A stretch of DNA of 6,477 nt from Desulfobulbaceae bacterium (GCA_026990725.1 JALXCX010000184.1:1-6477); one strand, 5' to 3'. Shown: positions 1-6,300, counted from the stretch's first letter. Program-made: numbers and translations. Notes: generated from the sequence alone by a model not told the origin.

Positions 1-34
1 GCTATGGGGTGCAGCTGAACAGTTACAAAAAAGT

Positions 35-3000
35 TTACGTAGTTTCCTTGCCCTTGTTGACCATGTAATAAAACACAGGAACAGCCATCCGGCTGATGAG
101 CAGACTTGCTATTTCACCAAACATAAGCGAGATGGCAAGTCCCTGGAAAATCGGATCAGCCAGAATCACTGACGCACCCACCACGACGGCAAGGGCGGTG
201 AGCAGCATCGGCCGGAAACGAACCGCACCAGCCTCAACAACGGCTTCGGCAAGAGAGAGGCCATGCGAGCGGCGCAGTTCGATAAAATCAACTAAAATAA
301 TAGAGTTACGCACCACAATCCCGGCCCCTGCCATGAAACCGATCATGGAGGTGGCAGTAAAAAATGCGCCCAGTGCCCAGTGTGCGGGCAGAATCCCGAT
401 GAGCGAGAAGGGAATGGCGGCCATGACCACAAGCGGGGTGATGTAGTCTTTAAACCAGCCCACCATGAGCATGTAAATCAGAATCATCACGACAGCAAAG
501 GCCAGGCCCAGGTCGCGGAAAACCTCAAGGGTTATGTGCCACTCCCCGTCCCATTTCATGGCCGGTTCTGTTTGGGTAAAGGGCTGGTTGAGGTTGTAAA
601 TGGTTATTTTATGTTCCCGGCCACCGTAGTCGGTCCCGTCGAGTTTGGCCAGCTTCTTGTTCATGGCCAGGATGGGATACACCGGACTTTCGGCTGCTCC
701 GGCCACATCACCGGTTACATAGATGACTCTTTTCAGGTTTTTACGGTAAATGGGTTGCTCGACAGCTACTTTGGAAATATGTACCAGCTCCCGCAACGGC
801 ACAAGAGGAGCCTGCGGATTCATATCCGGCCTGAGTTGCAGGTTGAGCAGCTGCTCAACCCTAGCCCGTTTTTCCCGGGGGAGTTGCAGAATAATATTGG
901 TCGCTTCCTTATCCCTGGGTTGGTGAAAGAGGTCAATGGACCGCCCCTGCAGGCCAATTTGTACTGTTCGGGTGATTGTTCCCTCGGATATACCGTGCAG
1001 GGCCGCTTTTTCTTTATCGACGGTGATAACGGTCTTGTCGCGGTCTGTTTCTCGGTACCAGTCAATATCGACCACACCCGCTGTTGTGGCAAATATGTGT
1101 TTTACGTCTTGAGCCAGTTGAATGCGGGCCTTGTCAGTCGGGCCATAGATTTCCGCCACCAGTGTCTGCAGGACAGGCGGGCCGGGCGGTACTTCGGCGA
1201 CTGCCACAGCGGCACCATATTTTTTAGCTATTGCGGCAATTTCAGGACGTACCCGCCTGGCAATATCATGGCTTTGCAGGTCTCTCTCTGATTTTGGTTT
1301 CAGGTTGATCTGTATATCGGCCATGGTCGGGCCGCCACGCATGAAGTAATGGCGGACAAGGCCGTTAAAATTAAATGGGGCAGGCGCTCCCGCATAAATC
1401 TGGTAATTGATTACTTCCGGTTCCGCACCGACGACCTCGCCCATTTCAAGGGCAACCCGGGTGGTCTGCTCCAGAGTCGAGCCTTCAGGCATGTTTAAAA
1501 TAACCTGAAATTCCGACTTGTTGTCAAAAGGAAGCATCTTTACTTTGACCATGCGCAGGTAGACCATGGTGCAGGAGGCCAGCAACAGGCCTATGATGAT
1601 CAGGATAAAGAAAAAGCGGGCAGAAGCACGGGCCAGAAGCGGCTCCATAACCTTATGATAGAGCCTGGTGAAAAAATCATCCGGAGCATGGTCATCATCA
1701 TCCTCAGGCTCAACTGCGCATTCTGCGGGGCTGCAGTGTGGACGTAATATATGCACGGCGGCCCAGGGGGTCACTGTGAAGGCGATGAACATGGAAATGA
1801 CCATGGCCGCAGAGGCCCCAATGGGAATTGGGCGCATGTACGGCCCCATCAGCCCGCCCACAAAGGCCATGGGCAGGATGGCGGCAATAACGGCCCAGGT
1901 TGCAAGGATGGTCGGATTGCCTACCTCCGACACGGCCTCAAGCGCAACCTTGGTAATAGGTTTATTCTTACTGGTCGGCAGGCGCATGTGACGGACAATA
2001 TTTTCCACCACCACAATGGCGTCGTCCACCAGGATGCCGATGGAGAAAATCAGGGCAAACAGGGTGATCCTGTTGAGGGTGTAACCATAGAGATAAAACA
2101 GGAGCAGAGTGAGCGAGAGAGTGGAAGGAATTGCCAGCATGACAATGGTTGATTCCCGCCAGCCCAGAAAAAAGAGAATGAGCAGGGCAACACCAAATAC
2201 AGCAATACCCATGTGGAGAAGCAGCTCGTTTGATTTTTCTGCCGCTGTGTCGCCGTAGTCCCGCGTTACAGTAACTGAAATGTCTTCGGGTATAAGCGTT
2301 CCTTCCAGGGTCTCCACTTTTTTAAGTATGGTTTCTACAACATGGACGGCATTGGATCCGGGCCGTTTGGCCACAGAGAGGGTGACGGCTGCTTCTTCAG
2401 GCGCTCCTGCGCCCTGACCGAAAAGAACGTAACTGGTCGGTTCCTCCGGGCCGTCCACAATGGTTGCCACCTCGTCCAGGTAGACGGGGTTCCCGCCGTA
2501 TACGCCCACGACAATCTTGCCTATTTCACGGGCTGAACGGAGGAATGTACCGGTCTGCAGAGTGATCTCATGGTTGAGATTTTGCAGGGTACCAGAAATC
2601 TGCTGTCTGTTCGCCTGCTGCAGCCGGGGAATGAGCTCGGTAACGCTGAGATTTCTGGCCGCCAGCTGCAGGGGGTCAAATTCTACCCGGACCTGGCGTC
2701 TGGTGCCGCCGATAAGAGTAGTTTCTGCCACTTCAGAAATGTTTTTTACTACATCGTCTACCTGGGCTGCAAGACGGTGCAGGGTAAAGTGATCATACTT
2801 TTTTGAATGAAAAGTCAGCGCCAGTACAGGTACGTCATCAATAGTGTGCGGCTTGATAAGCGGCCTGGAAACACTGTGTGGAATCCGGTCAAAGTTAGTT
2901 TGTAGTTTTTGGTTGAGCCGGACAATGGAGGTCTCCAGGTCTTCCCCGACATAGAATCTGGCCACCAGCAGGCTTCTGCCGGGCAGCGAGGTGGAATAGA

Positions 3001-3268
3001 TGTATTCGACTCCGGGCAGCTCGTAGAGCAGTTTCTCCATGGGAATGGAGACACGCTCTTCAATCTCGCGGGGTGTTGCTCCGGGCATTGCCACCATCAC
3101 ATCGATCATGGGCACTTTGATCTGCGGCTCCTCCTCACGCGGCAGGAGCAGGAGGGCTAGCATGCCCAGCAGTAATGAGGCAACAATTGTGATGATGGTC
3201 AGCTTGGATTGAATAAAAGCCGCTGCCAGCTTACCGGCAAACCCCGGGTTAATATCTTGCTCTTTCAT
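35..3268 (-). CDS. RND-family inner-membrane efflux permease (HAE/AcrB-like)
   Basis: This is the proton-driven pump subunit of a tripartite RND efflux system, acting in the inner membrane with large periplasmic loops. Its 1077 residues are a full family length (AcrB is about 1050). The expected layout is visible: TM1 at about 22-42, a periplasmic porter/docking region 43-345, TM2-TM6 at about 350-505, TM7 at about 551-571, a second periplasmic region 575-910, and TM8-TM12 at about 916-1070. TM4 carries GILVDDAIVVVEN, with Asp415 and Asp416 matching the proton-relay pair of AcrB. In TM10 the position of AcrB Lys940 is Arg987 (GIVVRNSIILVDF), a charge-keeping change. The DD pair argues for organic substrates and against the heavy-metal (CzcA/CusA) branch. 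The cytoplasmic TM6-TM7 linker contains an unusual Cys/Asp/His patch (residues 511-527). The start ATG overlaps the adaptor stop as ATGA and has no clear Shine-Dalgarno of its own, suggesting translational coupling. The stop is complete, 34 bp before the window edge. The substrate is unknown. Confidence 0.95.
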   Translation of the reverse strand: MKEQDINPGFAGKLAAAFIQSKLTIITIVASLLLGMLALLLLPREEEPQIKVPMIDVMVAMPGATPREIEERVSIPMEKLLYELPGVEYIYSTSLPGRSLLVARFYVGEDLETSIVRLNQKLQTNFDRIPHSVSRPLIKPHTIDDVPVLALTFHSKKYDHFTLHRLAAQVDDVVKNISEVAETTLIGGTRRQVRVEFDPLQLAARNLSVTELIPRLQQANRQQISGTLQNLNHEITLQTGTFLRSAREIGKIVVGVYGGNPVYLDEVATIVDGPEEPTSYVLFGQGAGAPEEAAVTLSVAKRPGSNAVHVVETILKKVETLEGTLIPEDISVTVTRDYGDTAAEKSNELLLHMGIAVFGVALLILFFLGWRESTIVMLAIPSTLSLTLLLFYLYGYTLNRITLFALIFSIGILVDDAIVVVENIVRHMRLPTSKNKPITKVALEAVSEVGNPTILATWAVIAAILPMAFVGGLMGPYMRPIPIGASAAMVISMFIAFTVTPWAAVHILRPHCSPAECAVEPEDDDDHAPDDFFTRLYHKVMEPLLARASARFFFILIIIGLLLASCTMVYLRMVKVKMLPFDNKSEFQVILNMPEGSTLEQTTRVALEMGEVVGAEPEVINYQIYAGAPAPFNFNGLVRHYFMRGGPTMADIQINLKPKSERDLQSHDIARRVRPEIAAIAKKYGAAVAVAEVPPGPPVLQTLVAEIYGPTDKARIQLAQDVKHIFATTAGVVDIDWYRETDRDKTVITVDKEKAALHGISEGTITRTVQIGLQGRSIDLFHQPRDKEATNIILQLPREKRARVEQLLNLQLRPDMNPQAPLVPLRELVHISKVAVEQPIYRKNLKRVIYVTGDVAGAAESPVYPILAMNKKLAKLDGTDYGGREHKITIYNLNQPFTQTEPAMKWDGEWHITLEVFRDLGLAFAVVMILIYMLMVGWFKDYITPLVVMAAIPFSLIGILPAHWALGAFFTATSMIGFMAGAGIVVRNSIILVDFIELRRSHGLSLAEAVVEAGAVRFRPMLLTALAVVVGASVILADPIFQGLAISLMFGEIASLLISRMAVPVFYYMVNKGKETT
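841..860. repeat. Perfect 20-bp palindrome inside the permease gene
   Basis: GGTTGAGCAGCTGCTCAACC is its own reverse complement and lies in the permease coding region, over residues 803-810 (codons for VEQLLN in the centre). It has no spacer, so it could form a cruciform in DNA or a hairpin in mRNA with a minimal loop. The Glu-Gln-Leu-Leu codons (GAG CAG CTG CTC) make part of it easy to obtain by chance. Confidence 0.6.
3265..3268 (-). other. ATGA stop/start overlap between adaptor and permease genes
   Basis: The adaptor stop TGA (3267-3265) and the permease start ATG (3268-3266) share bases as ATGA. The preceding sequence (GACAGTGAACAA) has no Shine-Dalgarno match. The overlap is therefore the likely means of starting permease translation, by termination-reinitiation of ribosomes finishing the adaptor, which would hold the two subunits in a fixed ratio. 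The overlap is seen directly and the coupling is inferred. Confidence 0.85.
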
Positions 3269-4290
3269 TTGTTCACTGTCACGGGTTGGCCGCTGATCAG
3301 CAGGTTGTTGTTGTCTATTATCACCTGGTCGCCTTCAGTGATACCTGCAAGTATTTCTATAAAGTCTCCGGATATACTTCCCGTTCGAACCAGTCGCAGC
3401 CTTGCTTTGCCGTCTTCGGCAACAAAGACCTTGTCCATCTGGCCAAAGGGGATAACCGCAGATCGTGCGATAAGCAGGGTCTTGGCCATGGCCACAGGCA
3501 GGATCACCCGGGCAAACTGCCCGGTACGAAGTGCCGAATTATGCTCAAGATTGATTTTAACCGGAGCTGTCCGGGATTGCGGATTGGCTGCAGGGGCAAT
3601 TTCAGCTACCGTGCCGCTGAGAACCAGCTGAGCCGCAGGAACGGCAACAGAGAGTTTATCACCGCTGTTGATATAATGAATAAGCGATTCCGGTACTGCT
3701 GTTACGGCCTGCAGCGCGGTGTCGTTTTCAAGCTGTAAGAGAGGGGTTCCCGGGGTCGCAAGATCACCTGAATTGACAAATTTTTTGGTAATGACTCCGG
3801 CAAACGGGGCCCGGATAGTCGTGTAGCCGAGCATGGTCTGTGCCTCCTGGAGCGAGGCTTTGGCTACAGTGTACAGATCTTTTAAGGAGTTGACTGTTTC
3901 CCTGGTCGTGGCGTTTCGTTTGAGAAGTTTACGCTCCCGGTTCAGATTACGTTTTGCCTGGGCAAGTTGTGCCTGGGCCTGAAGAACCCTGGCAGAAATT
4001 TCATCGGCACTGATTCTGGCCAGTACGTCTCCTTTCCGGACACGTGAGCCGAGAACAACAGGCAGCTCGATAAGTGTTCCTGTAACTTTGGCGGCAATTG
4101 CTGCCTGCTGGACAGCCTCAATAGTAGCCACCATCTCAACCTGGGGTTGAGCCGAGGTCGCGCGGGCGGTCTGGATATGAACCGCAACAGCAGGAAGATT
4201 CTGTTTTGTGGGAGCCTTTTCCCCAAGGACAATTGTTGCCGCAAACAGCGGGATCAGGCAACAGCTTATTAAGATTTTTAATGTTTTCAT
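3265..4290 (-). CDS. Periplasmic adaptor (membrane fusion protein) of RND efflux system
   Basis: This is the periplasmic adaptor that bridges the RND permease and the TolC-like channel. Of its 341 residues, 1-23 form a Sec signal peptide (MKTLK then a hydrophobic core, with likely cleavage near VLG-EK). LISC lies too close to the N-terminus to be a convincing lipobox, so a soluble or signal-anchored form is more likely than a lipoprotein. Domains in order are: first lipoyl half about 64-95 (KVTGTLIELPVVLGSRVRKG), alpha-hairpin about 96-153, second lipoyl half about 155-189 (TIRAPFAGVITKKFVNSG), beta-barrel about 190-265 ending in the family hallmark LRTGQFARV, and membrane-proximal domain about 268-339. 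The hairpin tip aligns by eye with the TolC-docking motif of AcrA (R-x3-L-x6-S) as Arg118, Leu122 and Thr129, with Ser replaced by Thr. Both helices look about 7-10 residues shorter than in AcrA as I remember it. The gene lies 42 bp after the channel gene and overlaps the permease by 4 bp. No Shine-Dalgarno is seen before its ATG. Confidence 0.94.
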   Translation of the reverse strand: MKTLKILISCCLIPLFAATIVLGEKAPTKQNLPAVAVHIQTARATSAQPQVEMVATIEAVQQAAIAAKVTGTLIELPVVLGSRVRKGDVLARISADEISARVLQAQAQLAQAKRNLNRERKLLKRNATTRETVNSLKDLYTVAKASLQEAQTMLGYTTIRAPFAGVITKKFVNSGDLATPGTPLLQLENDTALQAVTAVPESLIHYINSGDKLSVAVPAAQLVLSGTVAEIAPAANPQSRTAPVKINLEHNSALRTGQFARVILPVAMAKTLLIARSAVIPFGQMDKVFVAEDGKARLRLVRTGSISGDFIEILAGITEGDQVIIDNNNLLISGQPVTVNK

Positions 4291-4332
4291 ATGTTGCGAT
4301 ATTAAGAGGTAGAAATGAAAGAGAAATAAAAA
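4291..4332 (-). other. 42-bp channel-adaptor spacer without promoter or RBS
   Basis: The spacer on the coding strand is pyrimidine- and A/T-rich (TTTTTATTTCTCTTTC and similar) and ends GCAACAT before the adaptor ATG. I see no Shine-Dalgarno, no hairpin and no -35/-10 pair. Its shortness supports co-transcription of the channel and adaptor genes. Confidence 0.6.
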
Positions 4333-5670
4333 TTATTTAGACGTTTCATTAAATTGCTGGAGACCGGCAACGCGCCGCAGGTCGGCAATAGCGATCTTTT
4401 GTGCTGCTTTTGCCATCAGGTTATGAACCCGCGCATCAGTGAGTCTGTTTTCTACTTCAATGAGATCGGTTGACAGAAGAACCCCTTCTTTGAACCGCTC
4501 TCTTGAAAGTCTTGCACTCTCCACGGCCTGCTCCACCATCTTTCGGGTGACCTGCAACCGTTCATCAGCGAGTTGCAGGGCAAGCTGAGCCTGCTGAGTT
4601 TCATAGTTAAAGGCAAGCTCCAGCTTACGTCTCTGCTCCTTCAGTTCTCGAAGTCGGGCTGTTGCCTGACTGATGTGCGCTGAGGTCTGCTGGCCATCAA
4701 AAAGCATGTAATTTACTTTTACACCGGCCATCCAGGAGTTGCCGCTGCCTTCATCAAATTCAAATCCTTTGTCAACCTGGTAGGATCCGAAGAGATCGGC
4801 TGATGGGTAGTTTCCGCCTTGAGCCTGACGAACTTTTTCCCTGGCCGCTGTAATCATGGCGTCGAGTCTGGCGAGTTCCGGCCGGTTGGCAAAATTGAGC
4901 TCTTGTGGAACATCCTGTGGGTCGATCTGGCTGGTATCGAGTTGTACAGCCCCCTGTTTAAGACCCAACAGGTTGAGGAAACCCTGTTTGGCGAGTCTAA
5001 GTCCGTTCCTGGCCACGATCAGATTTTCTGCGGCACGTGATTTTTGTACTTCAAGATTAAGCAGGTCTGCTCTGAGCAGATCACCAGCCTCAAAGCGGGC
5101 CTGTGCTGCTTCAAGTGAGACCTTAATGGCCTGTAAAGAGGACGTTCTTGCCTCTACGTTATCTTCAGCCTGAACAATGGAGTAAAAGCTTCTGACGACC
5201 TCAAAGGCCAGCCTGCGGTAGAGGGCATCCTGTTCGAACAAGGTGGCTTTTTTCTGCGCCCGGGCAGCATTGATTCCTGCCCTGTCGCGACCGCCATTAT
5301 AGAGCCGATACTGGATGGCCCCTGTTAAGTTCAGGTCATCACTGGTTCCCGGGTTGTTAAAGTCAATATTTTGGGAAAATTGAGACTGATTGAGGATATT
5401 TCCAAACGAATACATGGGGTTATTTGTCCGGCTGTAACCACCGCTGAGAACGACCCTCGGGAAATAGGCAGATTGTGCCGCCGTGATAGCAGCCTGAGCG
5501 CTTTGAATGCGTTGAGTGACGATTCGGGAATCAGGGCTGTTTTCAAGCGCAAAGCGGACTGCTTCTTTCACCCTCCATTGGGCAGGCGTGTTTGCCGTTT
5601 CAGTTGCTGAAACCGGTGGAACCAGAAATGTGAGTAGAATAAGGATGGCAAAGGACTTATAAGAACTCAT
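4333..5670 (-). CDS. TolC-family outer-membrane efflux channel
   Basis: This is the outer-membrane exit duct of the tripartite pump. Its 445 residues match the usual TolC-family size. A Sec signal peptide covers about 1-22 (cleavage after VSA). There is no lipobox cysteine, so it is TolC-like, not an acylated OprM/CusC-type protein. The internal duplication typical of the OEP fold is visible. The first half (about 34-240) contains YFPRVVLSGGYSR, a loop rich in Asn, Ser and Phe (about 83-108), YRLYNGG, and ARFEAGDLLRADLLNLE. The second half (about 262-436) repeats these as YPSADLFGSYQ, YMLFDGQQ and ERFKEGVLLSTDLIEVE. Helical stretches between them would form the coiled-coil periplasmic barrel. 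It is the first gene of the operon. The ATG follows an A/T-rich leader without a Shine-Dalgarno, but it is the only start that keeps the whole signal peptide, and no alternative ATG lies nearby. A sigma-70-like promoter lies about 50-80 bp upstream. Confidence 0.95.
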   Translation of the reverse strand: MSSYKSFAILILLTFLVPPVSATETANTPAQWRVKEAVRFALENSPDSRIVTQRIQSAQAAITAAQSAYFPRVVLSGGYSRTNNPMYSFGNILNQSQFSQNIDFNNPGTSDDLNLTGAIQYRLYNGGRDRAGINAARAQKKATLFEQDALYRRLAFEVVRSFYSIVQAEDNVEARTSSLQAIKVSLEAAQARFEAGDLLRADLLNLEVQKSRAAENLIVARNGLRLAKQGFLNLLGLKQGAVQLDTSQIDPQDVPQELNFANRPELARLDAMITAAREKVRQAQGGNYPSADLFGSYQVDKGFEFDEGSGNSWMAGVKVNYMLFDGQQTSAHISQATARLRELKEQRRKLELAFNYETQQAQLALQLADERLQVTRKMVEQAVESARLSRERFKEGVLLSTDLIEVENRLTDARVHNLMAKAAQKIAIADLRRVAGLQQFNETSK

Positions 5671-5711
5671 AAAAAATCAATTGGTAAAAATTAACGAGCA
5701 AATACCATGAT

Positions 5712-5735
5712 GGACAATATCCTAAATATAGGACA
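5712..5735. promoter_or_regulatory. Candidate operator: overlapping GGA/TCC half-sites over the -10
   Basis: An inverted repeat TCCTA-AATA-TAGGA (5720-5733) covers the predicted -10 of the efflux promoter. The same short block contains a second GGACA at 5712-5716, a direct copy of GGACA at 5731-5735 offset by 19 bp. GGA (5712-5714) and TCC (5720-5722) form another inverted pair. Repeats placed over a -10 are typical of repressor operators. No regulator gene is in the window and I cannot assign the motif to a known family. Confidence 0.4.
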
Positions 5736-5748
5736 GAGTTGCCGTCAA
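5719..5748 (-). promoter_or_regulatory. Candidate sigma-70 promoter of the efflux operon
   Basis: On the minus strand, TTGACG (5748-5743, 5 of 6 matches to the -35 consensus) is followed after 18 bp by TAGGAT (5724-5719, 4 of 6 matches to the -10). An A/T-rich stretch lies upstream of the -35. Transcription would start near 5712 and give a leader of about 40 nt. The -10 is covered by an inverted repeat, which suggests repression. This was found by eye, with no measured start site. Confidence 0.5.
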
Positions 5749-5884
5749 GTCGAGCTATTTTAAAGAGTATTTGTACTGGAACGCTCGGCTGTGCCGGTGG
5801 ATCAATGTGAAGGAAAGGGAGTGGTGGTCGAGTTACGTCTTGTACAAATAAAGTTGTGAACAGGAAAGCAGAATGTGAATGTTT

Positions 5885-5915
5885 AAAAATTCTATCTCAG
5901 GATGAAAAAATAGAA
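5885..5915 (-). terminator. Weak stem followed by T run, possible terminator of the small gene transcript
   Basis: Read on the minus strand, TTCTAT (5915-5910) and ATAGAA (5895-5890) can pair across a 14-base loop and are followed directly by TTTTT (5889-5885). The order stem then T run is right for an intrinsic terminator of leftward transcription. The stem is only 6 bp and A/U-rich, so it would be inefficient alone. It lies beyond the stronger hairpin at 5947-5991. Confidence 0.25.
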
Positions 5916-5946
5916 GGCATGGGAAAAGGATGTGTGATTGTGCTTT

Positions 5947-5991
5947 ACAGTTGCCTTGGCTTTTTATGTAAAAAGCCAAGGCGAAAACTGT
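5947..5991 (-). terminator. Long perfect hairpin downstream of the small gene (possible terminator)
   Basis: GCCTTGGCTTTTT (5953-5965) and AAAAAGCCAAGGC (5970-5982) form a perfect 13-bp stem around a 4-base loop. The stem extends outwards by ACAGTT (5947-5952) pairing with AACTGT (5986-5991), after a 3-base bulge. It lies about 67 bp past the stop of the small gene, where a 3' end is expected. It is not a textbook intrinsic terminator: the A/T part is at the loop end, and no T run follows on either strand. It may act as an mRNA 3'-end stabiliser, a factor-dependent end or a protein site. The structure is certain and its function is inferred. Confidence 0.45.
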
Positions 5992-6055
5992 TTGTTGCGT
6001 GAGTGAGAGAGTGCAGACCCAAAAAACAATTTCAGTCTGCTGGAAGTTCGGTGTA

Positions 6056-6072
6056 CGTCATCTTTGATGACG
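6056..6072. repeat. 7-bp inverted repeat over the stop codon of the small gene
   Basis: CGTCATC (6056-6062) and GATGACG (6066-6072) are perfect complements separated by three T. The left arm includes the stop codon of the small gene, and the right arm encodes part of its basic C-terminal end. In the mRNA this forms a compact hairpin at the end of the coding region. It could slow 3' exonucleases or termination, or be accidental. Confidence 0.4.
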
Positions 6073-6288
6073 GCGTCCTAAGGTTGCGGCACCAGCCAGG
6101 CACGAACCAAATATCAGCATAGTGAGAGGTTTAGGCGCAGCATCCTGTCCTGGAAATTGCACCTGAACACCCAGTGTTTGTGATTTCGTTGATGCGGGAT
6201 CGCTTTTATTGAGTAAAGACGCACCGGAAACATGTATCAAAACGAAGATAATGGCAACACCACAAATTGTAAGAGCTATTTTTTTCAT
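6058..6288 (-). CDS. Small secreted protein with PEP-CTERM-like C-terminal tail
   Basis: This gene encodes a 76-residue protein that I do not recognise as a named family, but its architecture is clear. Residues 1-23 are a signal peptide (MKK, then a hydrophobic core, ending VSGA-S). Residues 24-51 are a short polar segment rich in Ser, Thr, Gln and Asp. Residues 52-76 resemble a PEP-CTERM exosortase sorting signal: a Pro-x-Pro triplet, a short membrane helix TMLIFGSCLAGAATLG, and a basic end RRHQR. The helix and its GS-LAG pattern are very typical of this signal. The triplet is PKP (residues 52-54) where PEP is expected, and Cys63 sits where Gly or Ala is common. In PEP-CTERM systems the tail is cut by an exosortase and the protein goes to the envelope or extracellular matrix. 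No exosortase gene is in the window, so processing is inferred. The start has AGAAGGA a few bases upstream. A strong sigma-54 promoter precedes the gene. A tail-anchored mini membrane protein is the main alternative. Confidence 0.75.
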   Translation of the reverse strand: MKKIALTICGVAIIFVLIHVSGASLLNKSDPASTKSQTLGVQVQFPGQDAAPKPLTMLIFGSCLAGAATLGRRHQR

Positions 6289-6291
6289 TGT

Positions 6292-6300
6292 TCCTTCTCT
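6292..6300 (-). promoter_or_regulatory. Ribosome binding site of the small gene
   Basis: AGAGAAGGA lies on the minus strand with 3 bases (ACA) before the ATG at 6288. It fixes the start codon of the small gene. It is the only clear Shine-Dalgarno-like sequence among the four genes here. The gap is on the short side. Confidence 0.6.

Larger units (their letters stand above)
5671..6057. other. 387-bp intergenic region between small gene and efflux operon
   Basis: No coding region is supported here on either strand. The left part holds the efflux promoter and operator candidates (5712-5748). The right part holds a weak A/U-rich stem with a T run (5885-5915) and a long perfect hairpin (5947-5991). 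The middle (about 5770-5880) shows only a short open frame of about 30 codons on the plus strand, with no ribosome-binding site and no recognisable product. I see nothing else in this stretch. Confidence 0.6.

Noticed and set aside
1..34. Possible terminator after the permease gene
   Set aside because: Only 34 bp remain and no stem is visible. ACTTTTTTG alone is not enough, so the operon may continue beyond the window.
380..1291. 303-codon plus-strand open frame antisense to the permease gene
   Set aside because: It is an antisense shadow of a well-supported gene. Its translation is rich in Gly, His, Cys and Phe in no order resembling a domain, and the minus-strand reading is a textbook RND permease.
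3483..3494. TGGCCATGGCCA palindrome in the adaptor gene
   Set aside because: A 12-bp palindrome built from common GGCC/CATG words in coding sequence is expected by chance.
3508..3524. CCGGGCA-AAC-TGCCCGG hairpin in the adaptor gene
   Set aside because: The 7-bp GC-rich stem is inside coding sequence, has no T run and does not lie at a gene boundary. It is likely a by-product of codon use.
4258..4290. LISC near the adaptor N-terminus as a lipobox
   Set aside because: Cys11 would leave only about five hydrophobic residues before cleavage, too short for a lipoprotein signal peptide. The hydrophobic stretch continues to about residue 22.
5066..5080. TCTGCTC-T-GAGCAGA inverted repeat in the channel gene
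   Set aside because: It is coded by the Leu/Ala-rich helical repeat (LLRADLL). CAG/CTG-type codons give such repeats without a function.
5761..5859. Plus-strand open frame of about 32 codons after a TAA at 5761
   Set aside because: It has no ATG with a ribosome-binding site, starts only at internal GTG codons, and its translation resembles nothing I know. It is of a length expected by chance.
6013..6040. GCAGAC and GTCTGC 6-bp inverted repeat after the small gene
   Set aside because: The arms are short, the loop is 16 bases and no T run follows in the right place. It is weaker than the nearby hairpins.
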